A stretch of DNA of 64,000 bases. It comes from Mesorhizobium ciceri WSM4083. Its GTDB lineage: Bacteria > Pseudomonadota > Alphaproteobacteria > Rhizobiales > Rhizobiaceae. This document shows, piece by piece, positions 36,843 to 45,532 of the stretch. The position numbers were made by a program, and so were the translations under genes. Location of the stretch: contig NZ_JAFG01000006.1 of NCBI RefSeq assembly GCF_000519305.1, forward strand, positions 186,001 to 250,000, given 5' to 3'. Each line of letters opens with the position of its first letter. The stretch's first letter is position 1. Under the pieces are notes generated by a model. It was not told the origin of the DNA. It saw only the letters and a program-made list of their open reading frames with translations, and searched no databases.

Positions 36843-37310
36843 ATGGACATCCAGGAAAAACCGACCGCCGAAGCCGGCATGTTGATCCGGCGGCCTGTCG
36901 CCGAAGTGTTCGAGGCCATCGTCGATCCGGCCATCACCACGAAATTCTGGTTCACCCACGCCAGCGACCGCCTGGACAGCGGCAAGCAGGTCCGCTGGGA
37001 GTGGCGCATGTACGGCGTCTCGACGACGGTCACCGTCAGCGAGATCGTCGTGAACAAAAAGATCGTCATGCAGTGGAGCGATCCGCCGACCACGGTGGTC
37101 TGGACCTTCACCGAAATGCCTGACGAGACGACCTTTCTCGAGGTTCGCAATTTCGGCTTCGCCGGCAATGGCGACCAGCAGATGAAAGAAGCCGTCGACT
37201 CAACCGGCGGCTTCACGCTCGTGCTGGCCGGCGCCAAGGCCTGGCTGGAACAGGGCCTGACACTTGGCCTGATGGGCGACCGTCACCCGAAGGGTGTGCC
37301 GGGGCATTAG
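36843..37310 (+). CDS. SRPBCC (AHSA1-like) domain protein, second copy
   Basis: A 155-residue START-like protein, with GMLIRRPVAEVFEAIVDPAITTKFWF at the N-terminus and the C-terminal helix GFTLVLAGAKAWLEQGL. AAGGAG precedes the start. Only distantly similar to the first copy, so not a recent duplicate. Last gene of the SRPBCC-VOC-VOC-SRPBCC operon. Confidence 0.88.
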   Translation: MDIQEKPTAEAGMLIRRPVAEVFEAIVDPAITTKFWFTHASDRLDSGKQVRWEWRMYGVSTTVTVSEIVVNKKIVMQWSDPPTTVVWTFTEMPDETTFLEVRNFGFAGNGDQQMKEAVDSTGGFTLVLAGAKAWLEQGLTLGLMGDRHPKGVPGH

Positions 37311-37330
37311 GCTCGCCCGACAGACCAGCC

Positions 37331-38098
37331 TCAGTGGCCGCCGCCCGATTTCGCCTTCTTGCGCCGCCGCGCCAGCATGTTGAGTCCCTCGACCAGCGCC
37401 GAAAAGCCCATCGCTGCGTAGATGTAGCCCTTGGGCACATGGTAGCCCATGCCATCGGCGATCAGCGTCATGCCGATCATCAAAAGGAAGCCCAGTGCCA
37501 GCATGACGATGCTCGGGTTCTTGGCGATGAAATTGGCCAGCGGTCCGGCCGCCAGCATCATCACGCTCACCGCGACGATCACGGCGATGTACATGATCGC
37601 GATCTCGTCGGTCATGCCGACGGCGGTGATGATCGAATCGATGGAGAAGACCAGGTCGAGCAGCAGGATCTGGAAGATCGCACCAGCAAGGCTGATCTGC
37701 AGCGTCTCGCCCATCATCGTATCCTTGTGGTCGTCGGGGTCGACCGTGTGATGGATCTCCTTGGTCGCCTTCCAGACCAGGAACAGGCCGCCGGCGATCA
37801 GGATCAGGTCGCGCCAGGAAAAACCGTGGCCGAAGGCCGTGAACACCGGCGTGGTCAGCTGGACGATGATCGAAATGGTGGCCAGCAGCACCAGCCGCAT
37901 GATCAGCGCCGCCGAGATGCCGAGCCGGCGGGCACGGGCTCGTTGTGCTTCCGGCAGCTTGTTGGTCAGGATCGAGATGAAGATCAGATTGTCGATGCCG
38001 AGCACGACCTCGAGCACAATCAGCGTCAGCAGCGCGACCCAGGCCGTCGGGTCGGAAACAAATTGAAAATGCGGCGCCAGGAATTCGATGAGCTGCAT
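37331..38098 (-). CDS. TerC-family integral membrane protein
   Basis: A 255-residue membrane protein with seven helices. Acidic membrane residues are characteristic: [17 protein letters not shown] near the N-terminus and [13 protein letters not shown] in the middle. TerC/Alx/MeeF family members transport or regulate Mn(II); that role here is an inference. No yybP-ykoY-type riboswitch was recognised upstream. Confidence 0.9.
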   Translation of the reverse strand: MQLIEFLAPHFQFVSDPTAWVALLTLIVLEVVLGIDNLIFISILTNKLPEAQRARARRLGISAALIMRLVLLATISIIVQLTTPVFTAFGHGFSWRDLILIAGGLFLVWKATKEIHHTVDPDDHKDTMMGETLQISLAGAIFQILLLDLVFSIDSIITAVGMTDEIAIMYIAVIVAVSVMMLAAGPLANFIAKNPSIVMLALGFLLMIGMTLIADGMGYHVPKGYIYAAMGFSALVEGLNMLARRRKKAKSGGGH

Positions 38099-38172
38099 GG
38101 AGGTCGTCCCCTCTTTTAACGATCTAGAGCAGTGTCGCCGGCAGTTAGGTACTAAGCGTGCCTATATCAATG

Positions 38173-38997
38173 TCAGGACCAGAAGGACGGTGCGGTTTCC
38201 TCCAGTCGTGGCCCGCGACGAAACGGCGCGATCCGCTCGGTCAGCCCGGTGCGGTCGGAAATATCGACACCGACGCCGCACAATGTCGCCGGTCCGGTCG
38301 CCGCCTCGAAGCGGCCTTTCGGCACTTTCGACAGGAACCGGTTGAGCGGCTCCTCCTTGTCCATGCCGAGCGAGGAATCATAGTCGCCGCACATGCCGGC
38401 GTCGGAAATATAACCGGTGCCGCCGTTGAGGATCTGGTGATCGCCTGTCGGCTGGTGGGTGTGGGTGCCGACGACGAGGCTGGCACGGCCATCGACGAAA
38501 TGAGCGAAGCACATCTTTTCCGAGGTCGCCTCGGCGTGAAAGTCGATAATCACGGCATCCGCCTGCTCGCCGAGCGGACAGGCGGCAAGCTCGCGTTCGC
38601 CGGCCTGGAAGGGATCGTCGAGCTCGGGATGCATGAACACCCGGCCCATGATGTTGGCGACCAGCACGCGCGCGCCGCTCCTGGCGATGTAGACCCCGGA
38701 GCCGCGCCCGGGCGTGCCTTTGGGAAAGTTCGAGGGGCGCAGGAAGCGCTCTTCGCGCGGCGCGAAGGCGAGCGCGTCGCGCTGGTCCCAGACATGGTTG
38801 CCGGTGGTGACGACATCGGCACCGGCCGCGATCGTCTCGCGAAAGATATCTTCGGTGATGCCGAAGCCGCCGGCGGCGTTCTCGCCATTGACGATGACGA
38901 AATCGAGCTTGAAGTCGGAGATCAGGCCAGGCAGCTGTTCCCACACCGCCGTGCGCCCTGTCTTTCCAACCATGTCACCGAGGAAGAGAAGTCTCAT
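38173..38997 (-). CDS. YmdB-family metallophosphoesterase
   Basis: A 274-residue calcineurin-like phosphoesterase of the TIGR00282/YmdB group, which hydrolyse 2',3'-cyclic nucleotides. Metal-binding motifs: GDMVGKTGR at the start, NGENAAGGFG, GNHVWDQRD, and DFHAEATSEK. The nearer ATG (MRLLFLGD) was chosen; four codons upstream is another. It follows the 5-FCL gene by 69 bases on the same strand. Confidence 0.9.
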   Translation of the reverse strand: MRLLFLGDMVGKTGRTAVWEQLPGLISDFKLDFVIVNGENAAGGFGITEDIFRETIAAGADVVTTGNHVWDQRDALAFAPREERFLRPSNFPKGTPGRGSGVYIARSGARVLVANIMGRVFMHPELDDPFQAGERELAACPLGEQADAVIIDFHAEATSEKMCFAHFVDGRASLVVGTHTHQPTGDHQILNGGTGYISDAGMCGDYDSSLGMDKEEPLNRFLSKVPKGRFEAATGPATLCGVGVDISDRTGLTERIAPFRRGPRLEETAPSFWS

Positions 38998-39066
38998 ATG
39001 ATCCCGCACCGAAGGTCAGCGAAAGCTGCATGACGCCAGTGAAGATCATGCGTCCCTTGTACTTAT

Positions 39067-39654
39067 CTACAATTTTGGCGCGAAGCGGCGCAACCCGCTC
39101 TCGGTCAGTATTTCCGGAATGACGACGTCATGTTCCTCATCCGGCACCATTCCCACCTCCTGGCAGTCGAAGGCGATGCCGACCAGCCGCGGCGGCTGTC
39201 CCTTGTCGATCAGCTTGGCGATGGCGCGGTCGTAATAGCCGGCACCATAGCCGATGCGATGACCGCGCGCATCGAAGGCGGCGAGCGGCACCAGCATCAC
39301 CGAGGGGTCGAGCACCTCGGCTTCCTCGTGCGGGCCGACCGTGCCGAAACCCATCTCGACCATCGGCGCGCCGCGCACCAGTTCGCGAAAGACGATCGTG
39401 GTTTTGTCGAGAATGGCCGGCAGGCAAAGCCGTGCGCCCTTTTCGCGCAAGGCAAACATCAGCGGCCGAACGTCGACTTCCGAGCGCATTGGCCAGAAGC
39501 CGGAAACGATCTGGCCCGGCTCGACATGGAGATGATCGCGTGCCGTCTCGGCCATTTCAAGCGCGACTTCCACCCGCCAGAATTCATCGAGCGCATCGCG
39601 GCGCCCGAGGGCCTCGCGGCGAAGCTGCTTTTTCAGGTCTTTGAGAGAGGTCAT
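39067..39654 (-). CDS. 5-formyltetrahydrofolate cyclo-ligase
   Basis: Converts 5-formyl-THF to 5,10-methenyl-THF with ATP. The 195 residues end in the family motif GYGAGYYDRAI and contain RSEVDVRPL, both characteristic. I chose MTSLKDLKKQLRREA, since the upstream 37 codons run into the 6S RNA gene. It follows ssrS, the conserved 6S-RNA-ygfA arrangement of proteobacteria. Confidence 0.93.
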   Translation of the reverse strand: MTSLKDLKKQLRREALGRRDALDEFWRVEVALEMAETARDHLHVEPGQIVSGFWPMRSEVDVRPLMFALREKGARLCLPAILDKTTIVFRELVRGAPMVEMGFGTVGPHEEAEVLDPSVMLVPLAAFDARGHRIGYGAGYYDRAIAKLIDKGQPPRLVGIAFDCQEVGMVPDEEHDVVIPEILTESGLRRFAPKL

Positions 39655-39749
39655 GCAGCCAGGGTAGAAAAGGTCAGATCTGGATGGAGTGTTGGGAGCG
39701 ACGTTTTCCACCGCATCATCCACCGAAATGCGGGGACGCGTGGCAATAA

Positions 39750-39908
39750 GTGACGATCCACACAACCGGTGGAGAGAGCGATCCCGGGAACCTACAAAGT
39801 AGGTGGGCGCCGTGTGAGAAAACCCACGGGTCTTCCCAGGGACAGCTCCCTAAGGATCGTTAAGGCCCCGGGGAAAATGTTCTCCTGCCGGGAAGCACAG
39901 ACCGTCCC
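39750..39908 (-). ncRNA. ssrS: 6S RNA
   Basis: About 157 nucleotides on the minus strand, mimicking an open promoter and binding RNA polymerase. A -10 element TATATT lies at 39918-39913. Closing stem: GACGGTC (39906-39900) pairs with GATCGTC (39758-39752), with further inner helices around a central bubble (C-rich CTTCCCGG ... GGTTCCCGGG). It lies directly upstream of the 5-FCL gene, its usual position in proteobacteria. Ends are approximate. Confidence 0.78.
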
Positions 39909-39931
39909 GCCCAATATAGGCTGCCGGTCGA

Positions 39932-40357
39932 CTAAGCGCCAGTGAGACGGGCATTCTCAGTGGCTTTATTCGCGACACGCCCCTGCCACCAGACCAGCGC
40001 AGGCACTGCCAGGAGTTCGACACAAAGGCCGGCGATGTGCCCAAGGGATGGCGCACCGACCCAGAGCAGCGAGAAAAGCCGCGCCAGACCGCCGGCAAAC
40101 GTGCAGGCGGCAAGCAGCCGGAACCGCTCGGTCTTGGTCTCGATACCGGGAATACAGCTGTACCAGGCGAGACCGATGGCCAGGAAAAATCCGGACAGGA
40201 AGCGGAAATGGCTGTCGAGATCGACCGGCCAAGGCGCCGTGACATGCAGGAACTCCGGCCCCGACAGCACCCCTCCCATGCCGACCAGAACCGGCGTCGC
40301 CGCCAGCACGGCGACAACGATCTGTAGCGCCGTCTTGCCGAATGTCTGTTCTTTCAC
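39932..40357 (-). CDS. DUF4345-like small membrane protein
   Basis: A 141-residue protein with four transmembrane helices and the segment FRFLSGFFLAIGLAWYSCIPGIE typical of DUF4345. GTG start at 40357, set by AAGGGTGG upstream; no ATG in frame is supported. Function unknown. Confidence 0.82.
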   Translation of the reverse strand: MKEQTFGKTALQIVVAVLAATPVLVGMGGVLSGPEFLHVTAPWPVDLDSHFRFLSGFFLAIGLAWYSCIPGIETKTERFRLLAACTFAGGLARLFSLLWVGAPSLGHIAGLCVELLAVPALVWWQGRVANKATENARLTGA

Positions 40358-40505
40358 GCTGCCACCCTTCAGCCTGCTGAGCGGTCTTGCGTTATAGCAA
40401 CGGACATTTCCGTCTCGGGTTTCAAGCCCTTTCGTCGCAGCCGGCTCACCCTTGCACAGGCGGAGCACCGTCCTTACGGTCGCGATGACCAACCGAGGAG
40501 CAAGA

Positions 40506-41345
40506 ATGCGTTTTGAAGGCACGGCGGCCTATGTCGCCGACAAGGATCTGATGGTGGCTGTCAACGCGGCGATCGCGCTGGAACGGCCCTTGCTGGTCAA
40601 GGGCGAGCCCGGCACCGGCAAGACGGAACTCGCCCGCCAGGTGGCGGCGGCACTTGGCCTCGACCTGATCGAATGGCACGTCAAGTCGACGACGCGTGCG
40701 CAGCAGGGCCTGTACGAATATGATGCCGTCTCGCGCCTGCGCGACAGCCAGTTGGGCGACGAGCGCTTTAACGACATCAGGAACTACATCAAGCGCGGCA
40801 AACTCTGGGAGGCCTTCGCCGCCGGCAGGAAGGTCGTGCTCTTGATCGACGAGATCGACAAGGCCGACATAGAATTCCCAAACGATCTCCTGCAGGAACT
40901 CGATCGGATGGAGTTCTTCGTCTACGAGACCGGCGAAACCATCCGCGCCGCCGTCAGGCCGATCGTCATCATCACCTCCAACAACGAGAAGGAGTTGCCG
41001 GACGCGTTCCTGCGCCGCTGCTTCTTCCACTACATCCGCTTTCCCGACGTCGACACGTTGCACAAAATCGTCGATGTCCACTATCCCGGCATCAAGCAGA
41101 ACCTGGTGCGCGCGGCGCTGACCCAGTTCTACGAAATCCGCGACGTGCCCGGCTTGAAGAAGAAGCCGTCGACCTCCGAGGCGCTCGACTGGATAAGGCT
41201 GCTGGTCGCCGACGACATCGCGCCGGAGGATTTGCGCGCCGATCCGAAGAACGCGTTGCCCAAGCTGCATGGCGCATTGCTGAAGAACGAGCAGGACGTG
41301 CATTTGTTCGAGCGGTTGGCGTTCATGGCACGAAGGCAGCAATAG
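40506..41345 (+). CDS. MoxR-family AAA+ ATPase
   Basis: A 279-residue AAA+ chaperone-like ATPase. Walker A is GEPGTGKTE (about 33-41), Walker B LLIDEIDKAD, and sensor 1 ITSNNEKELPDAFLRRC. GAGGAG precedes the ATG. MoxR ATPases work with VWA proteins to mature metalloenzymes; a CoxE-like VWA gene lies two genes downstream, with a GNAT gene between. Confidence 0.93.
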   Translation: MRFEGTAAYVADKDLMVAVNAAIALERPLLVKGEPGTGKTELARQVAAALGLDLIEWHVKSTTRAQQGLYEYDAVSRLRDSQLGDERFNDIRNYIKRGKLWEAFAAGRKVVLLIDEIDKADIEFPNDLLQELDRMEFFVYETGETIRAAVRPIVIITSNNEKELPDAFLRRCFFHYIRFPDVDTLHKIVDVHYPGIKQNLVRAALTQFYEIRDVPGLKKKPSTSEALDWIRLLVADDIAPEDLRADPKNALPKLHGALLKNEQDVHLFERLAFMARRQQ

Positions 41346-41431
41346 GTCAGCAGCAGCGCTTTCCCTTCCGTGGACCGTTGCCCGAAGCTGAACAGGCAGG
41401 CAGCCTCGGCCAAACCTTCAGAGGAGATGAC

Positions 41432-41878
41432 ATGTCTGAGATTACCGTCCGCCCGCTCGCGCAGTCCGACCATGCCGACTGGCGGCGCCTGTGGACCGAC
41501 TACCTCACCTTCTACGAAACCAAGCTTCCCGAAGAGGTCTACGCCGTCACCTGGAAGCGGCTATTCACGGAAGGTGAGTTCGAGCCGAAAGGCTTCATCG
41601 CCACATCAGACGGCAAGGCGGTCGGCCTCACCCACTATCTCTACCACCGCTCCGGCTGGTCGGAGCATAACAACTGCTATTTGCAGGACCTGTTCGCCGA
41701 TCCAGACGTGCGCGGCAAAGGCATTGGTGCTGCGCTGATCAAGGCGGTGCAACAAGAAGCTGCGAAAATCGGCGTCAAGAATGTCTACTGGATGACGCAC
41801 GAGACCAACACCACCGCTCGCAAGCTCTACGACCATGTCGCGCGCCGGACGGGCTTCATCGAGTACGATCTGCTGTAG
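41432..41878 (+). CDS. GNAT-family N-acetyltransferase
   Basis: A 148-residue acetyltransferase with the acetyl-CoA motif A: LFADPDVRGKGIGAALIKAV (Gly-rich P-loop RGKGIG), and the later VYWMTHETNTTARKLYD. Starts after AGAGGAG. It is located between a MoxR ATPase and its presumed VWA partner, 7 bases before the latter, so probably one operon. Substrate unknown. Confidence 0.9.
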   Translation: MSEITVRPLAQSDHADWRRLWTDYLTFYETKLPEEVYAVTWKRLFTEGEFEPKGFIATSDGKAVGLTHYLYHRSGWSEHNNCYLQDLFADPDVRGKGIGAALIKAVQQEAAKIGVKNVYWMTHETNTTARKLYDHVARRTGFIEYDLL

Positions 41879-41885
41879 ATAGACC

Positions 41886-43076
41886 ATGTTCATTCCCTTC
41901 TTCCTCGAACTGAAGGCAGCGCGCGTTCCCGTTTCGCTCAGGGAATATCTGTCGCTGCTGGAAGGGCTGGAAGCCGGGCTGGTCGACTACGACGTCGAAG
42001 GTTTTTATTACCTCGCCCGTGCGGCGCTGGTGAAGGACGAACGCCATATCGACCGCTTCGACCAGGTGTTCTCGCACGTCTTCAAGGGCATCGAAGCACT
42101 GGGCGGGCCGGATGCCGTCGATGTCGCCAACATCCCTGAGGAATGGCTGCGCCGGCTCGCCGAAAAGCACCTGACCGACGAAGAGAAAAAGCTGGTCGAG
42201 GCACTCGGCGGCTTCGAAAAGCTGATGGAGACCTTGAAGCAGCGGCTTGAGGAGCAGAAGGGTCGCCACCAGGGCGGCTCGAAATGGATCGGCACCGGTG
42301 GCACCTCACCGTTCGGCGCCTATGGCTACAATCCCGAAGGCGTGCGCATCGGCCAGCATGAAAGCCGCAACCGTCGCGCCGTGAAAGTCTGGGACAGGCG
42401 TGAGTTCAAAAACTTCGACGATGCGGTCGAGCTCGGCACCCGCAACATCAAGATCGCGCTGAAGCGCTTGCGCCGCTGGGTGCGCGAGGGCGCCGAGGAA
42501 GAGTTCGACCTGCCCGGCACCATCCACGCCACGGCCGAACACGGCTATCTCGACGTGCAGACGCGGCCAGAGCGGCGCAACGCGGTGAAGCTTTTGATGT
42601 TCTTCGATGTCGGCGGCTCGATGGACGACCACATCAAGAGCGTCGAGGAGCTGTTTTCGGCCGCCCGCGCCGAATTCCGCCAACTCGAATATTTCTATTT
42701 CCACAACTGCCTCTATGAGGGTGTGTGGAAGGACAATCGCCGCCGGCATGCCGAGGTGATTCCGACCTTCGACCTGCTCCACAAATATGGGCCGGACTAC
42801 AAGGTGATCGTTGTCGGCGACGCCTCGATGAGCCCTTACGAGATCGCTCACCCCGGCGGCTCGGTCGAGCACTGGAATCCGGAGGCAGGCAGCGTCTGGC
42901 TCGGCCGTCTGCTGCAGCAATGGCCGAACGCGGTATGGCTGAACCCCGAAAACCCCGGGAACTGGGGCTACACCCATTCGATTGCGATGATCCGCGACAT
43001 CTTTGGCGGCCGCATGTTCCCGCTGACTTTGGCCGGGCTTGAAGGCGCGACCAAGCAGCTTTCAAGAAAGCACTGA
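41886..43076 (+). CDS. VWA-domain protein (CoxE-like), MoxR partner
   Basis: A 396-residue protein of the CoxE/YehL-like VWA group. The MIDAS-type loop is FFDVGGSMDDH (DxGGS instead of the usual DxSxS), near residue 240; the N-terminal half is helical. With MoxR it probably forms a chaperone for a metal cofactor enzyme, like CoxD-CoxE in CO dehydrogenase maturation, but no cox or other target genes are in the window. Confidence 0.88.
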   Translation: MFIPFFLELKAARVPVSLREYLSLLEGLEAGLVDYDVEGFYYLARAALVKDERHIDRFDQVFSHVFKGIEALGGPDAVDVANIPEEWLRRLAEKHLTDEEKKLVEALGGFEKLMETLKQRLEEQKGRHQGGSKWIGTGGTSPFGAYGYNPEGVRIGQHESRNRRAVKVWDRREFKNFDDAVELGTRNIKIALKRLRRWVREGAEEEFDLPGTIHATAEHGYLDVQTRPERRNAVKLLMFFDVGGSMDDHIKSVEELFSAARAEFRQLEYFYFHNCLYEGVWKDNRRRHAEVIPTFDLLHKYGPDYKVIVVGDASMSPYEIAHPGGSVEHWNPEAGSVWLGRLLQQWPNAVWLNPENPGNWGYTHSIAMIRDIFGGRMFPLTLAGLEGATKQLSRKH

Positions 43077-43095
43077 AAGACCGACAGGAGATCCG

Positions 43096-43893
43096 ATGAC
43101 CTGCTTCCTCTGCCTGCAATGCGGCGTCCAGTTCGCGGCAACAGAGACGCCGCCGGAGCACTGCCCGATCTGCGAGGACGAGCGGCAATATGTGCGCTGG
43201 GAGGGCCAGGCGTGGATCACGCCGGAGCAACTCGCTGACGGACACCGGCTTGTGATGAAGGACGACGCCGGCGTGCTCGCCTTCGGCATCGAGCCACGCT
43301 TCGCCATCGGCCAGCGGGCGCTGCTGGCGCAGACGCCGCACGGCAACGTGCTGTGGGACTGCGTTTCGATGGTCAGCGAGGAGGCGGTGGCCGAGATCAA
43401 CCGCCGCGGCGGCCTGGCGGCGATCGCCATTTCGCACTGCCACTATTATTCGGTGATGGCCTGTTGGAGCGAGGCGTTTGGCGGCGTGCCGATCTATCTC
43501 CACGCCGACGACCGCCAATGGATCATGCAACCGCACAAGGCGATCGTCAGCTGGGAAGGCGAGACGCTGGCCATAAACACTTCGCTGACGCTCATCCGCT
43601 GCGGTGGCCACTTTGCCGGCGGTCAGGTGCTGCACTGGAAACGCGATGACGGCGACGTCTTGCTGGCCGGCGATATCCTGCAGGTGACGCCGACGCGCCG
43701 CCATGTCAGCTTCATGTACAGTTATCCGAACTACATTCCGCTCAACGCAGCGGCCGTGCGCCGCATCGCGGCGTCACTGGAGCCATTCGCTTTCGACCAT
43801 ATCTACGGCGCGTGGTGGAACCAGAATGTCATCGGGGGCGCAAAAGCGGCGTTGGCTGCTTCGGTCGATCGCTATCTCAGGGCGATCGCATAA
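43096..43893 (+). CDS. Metallo-beta-lactamase-fold protein with N-terminal zinc-ribbon motif
   Basis: A 265-residue protein. It starts with two CxxC pairs (CLQCG and CPIC, about 5-8 and 23-26) that likely bind Zn or Fe. The MBL part has a non-standard first motif SHCHYYSVM in place of HxHxDH, with His in RCGGHFAGGQV and the Asp in LAGDILQV preserved, so one metal site is probably altered. A hydrolase or binding role is possible. It follows the VWA gene by 19 bases. Confidence 0.82.
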   Translation: MTCFLCLQCGVQFAATETPPEHCPICEDERQYVRWEGQAWITPEQLADGHRLVMKDDAGVLAFGIEPRFAIGQRALLAQTPHGNVLWDCVSMVSEEAVAEINRRGGLAAIAISHCHYYSVMACWSEAFGGVPIYLHADDRQWIMQPHKAIVSWEGETLAINTSLTLIRCGGHFAGGQVLHWKRDDGDVLLAGDILQVTPTRRHVSFMYSYPNYIPLNAAAVRRIAASLEPFAFDHIYGAWWNQNVIGGAKAALAASVDRYLRAIA

Positions 43894-43966
43894 AGATCAC
43901 GATCGAAAAATGCGGGCAAATCGCGTAACAAATGCCTATCTTGGTGCGAATATGAGGCTGCAATCC

Positions 43967-44007
43967 GCGCATGACCCCGAACCTCTGGTTCGGAAAGGAT
44001 CATGCGC
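43967..44007. repeat. Dispersed intergenic palindrome, family 2, copy E
   Basis: GCGCATGACCCCGAAC ... GGTTCGGAAAGGATCATGCGC: nearly perfect inverted ends around a short loop, between the MBL gene and msrB. Confidence 0.75.
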
Positions 44008-44091
44008 AAAACCAAAGTACCACAGCGTCCTTTGCGCGTCCGATGGACGCGCGGCGCTGTAGGAGCGAGCCGGCAAGGCTGAGGAGATCAC

Positions 44092-44496
44092 ATGGACACC
44101 CACACCTACCCTGTAACCCGCACCGACGCCGAATGGCGCGCCCGGCTGACGCCGGAGCAATATGCCGTCATGCGCGGCCACGGCACCGAGCGGCCGGGAA
44201 GCTGCGCTTTGCTCTACGAGAAGCGCGCCGGCACCTTTTCCTGCGTCGGCTGCGACCAGCCTTTGTTTGAATCCAAGCTGAAGTTCGAGAGCGGCACCGG
44301 CTGGCCGAGCTTCAACGACCCGGTGCCGGGCTCGGTCGAAAACACCGTCGACCGCAGCTACGGCATGGTTCGCACCGAATGCCATTGCGCCCGCTGCGGC
44401 AGCCATCTCGGCCATGTCTTCGAGGACGGCCCGCCGCCGACCGGCCTGCGCTATTGCATCAACGGCGTGGCACTGAAATTCGAGCCGTCGGCTTGA
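44092..44496 (+). CDS. msrB: Peptide-methionine (R)-S-oxide reductase MsrB
   Basis: Repairs methionine-R-sulfoxide in proteins. The 134 residues have the two CxxC zinc pairs ([21 protein letters not shown]) and the catalytic Cys in [12 protein letters not shown] terminator follows. Ordinary length and position of residues. Confidence 0.95.
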   Translation: MDTHTYPVTRTDAEWRARLTPEQYAVMRGHGTERPGSCALLYEKRAGTFSCVGCDQPLFESKLKFESGTGWPSFNDPVPGSVENTVDRSYGMVRTECHCARCGSHLGHVFEDGPPPTGLRYCINGVALKFEPSA

Positions 44497-44521
44497 ACCG
44501 AAATTCGATTGAATGAATGAG

Positions 44522-44547
44522 AAGGGCGGCTGCGGCTGCCCTTTTTC
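44522..44547 (+). terminator. Terminator of msrB
   Basis: A 9-bp stem AAGGGCGGC / GCTGCCCTT (one G-U pair) with a four-base loop, followed by CTTTTTC, 26 bases after the msrB stop. Confidence 0.8.
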
Positions 44548-44598
44548 ATTTGCTCAACCGGAAGCCGGCCAACGCGATGGGCGCCCGTGTCCGCGCTG

Positions 44599-44910
44599 TC
44601 AGACCACGACCGTCAGGATCAGCCATAATGTGGCGCCGAGCGTCATCAGCGACGCCTTGGCGCCACTGGCCTTTTCCGTGGTTCGCCATACGGCAAAGGT
44701 CAGAAAGATGTTGTAGGGCACCGGTGCGAAATGCACCGCCAGAACCAGTGCGAGCGGCAGCTTCAGTCCGAGCAGGATGATCGCGGCCACCAGAGATGCG
44801 ACGTTGAGCGCCGTGCCGACAAGAACAAGGTCGCGCCAGAACAGCCGGTCGAGCGGCACCTGGCCTTGCCAGCGTGAACGGAAAAAGGAGCCGATACCCT
44901 CTGGCAACAC
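44599..44910 (-). CDS. Small membrane protein of unknown function
   Basis: A 103-residue protein with about three hydrophobic helices (26-48, 51-73, 84-103). The YNIFLTFAVWRTTEK loop is the most distinctive part. No family recognised. On the same strand, 7 bases downstream of the next hypothetical gene, so probably a two-gene unit with it. Confidence 0.7.
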   Translation of the reverse strand: MLPEGIGSFFRSRWQGQVPLDRLFWRDLVLVGTALNVASLVAAIILLGLKLPLALVLAVHFAPVPYNIFLTFAVWRTTEKASGAKASLMTLGATLWLILTVVV

Positions 44911-44917
44911 CGGATGT

Positions 44918-45358
44918 CTATCCCTGCCTCAGGACTTCGGTTACCGCGCGCTCGAAGCGCGAACATTCGGTCACCAGCCAGTCGGCCATGGCTGGCCAGT
45001 TGTCCTCGGCATAGCAGTTCACCCGCCACATCGAATTGATGCCGAGACCCCCGCAACTCTGTTCCGGCCTGAGCTTCAGCCTGGCTTCGATATCAGGCTG
45101 GAACGGCTTCAACCGCGACCAGGCTTGCGTGGCGCCGAACTTCTCGTTGCGGCCGAAGAAGACGCCGACCTGGCTCTGCGCCGGCGCGACATACATGGAA
45201 AGGACCAAGGCGAAGTCGGGCAGCCCGCGCTGCCAGAACCAGGGTCCGCGCCTCGCCATCAGAGCCCTTTCTTCCGGATGCCGCTCGGCGAACAGCGTCC
45301 AGAAGCCGCGCTGGCGGAATTCAGAGGCGCGGCGGGCGCCGAAGTCGAATTCGCTCAT
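44918..45358 (-). CDS. Hypothetical protein
   Basis: A 146-residue soluble protein with no recognised domain; notable parts are WFWQRGLPDFALVLSMYVA and FFGRNEKFGATQAWSRL, which recall GIY-YIG-free DUF4268-like folds only weakly. It lies directly downstream of a 138-bp palindrome that separates it from gapR, and 7 bases upstream of a small membrane-protein gene. Confidence 0.65.
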   Translation of the reverse strand: MSEFDFGARRASEFRQRGFWTLFAERHPEERALMARRGPWFWQRGLPDFALVLSMYVAPAQSQVGVFFGRNEKFGATQAWSRLKPFQPDIEARLKLRPEQSCGGLGINSMWRVNCYAEDNWPAMADWLVTECSRFERAVTEVLRQG

Positions 45359-45394
45359 AGCTCGATGCTCGCTCCGGCATCATGCTCGGCCCGA

Positions 45395-45532
45395 GACTGT
45401 TTCGAAATTCGCTCTGGCGAGTCATATGGTGGTGGTTTCGAGAACCGGAGCGGAGCGTACTTAAAGTACGCGAGCACCGGAAGCGCAGAAAACGCCATCA
45501 GATGGCCGCCGGAGTAGAATTTCCAGACAGTC
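45395..45532. repeat. 138-bp long imperfect palindrome abutting gapR
   Basis: The centre is the perfect 17-base palindrome GCGTACTTAAAGTACGC (45455-45471). The arms, about 60 bases each, remain similar (GAAATTC, GGTTCTC/GAGAACC-type blocks, ending in GACTGT-TTCGAAATTC against GACTGTCTGGAAATTC). The right end stops exactly before the gapR stop codon. No T-run, so not a plain terminator; probably a repeat of a dispersed rhizobial palindromic family, able to form a cruciform. Confidence 0.7.

Noticed and set aside
38099..38172. Manganese riboswitch before TerC
   Set aside because: TerC genes often carry a yybP-ykoY element, but the required conserved loops are not visible in this 74-base gap.
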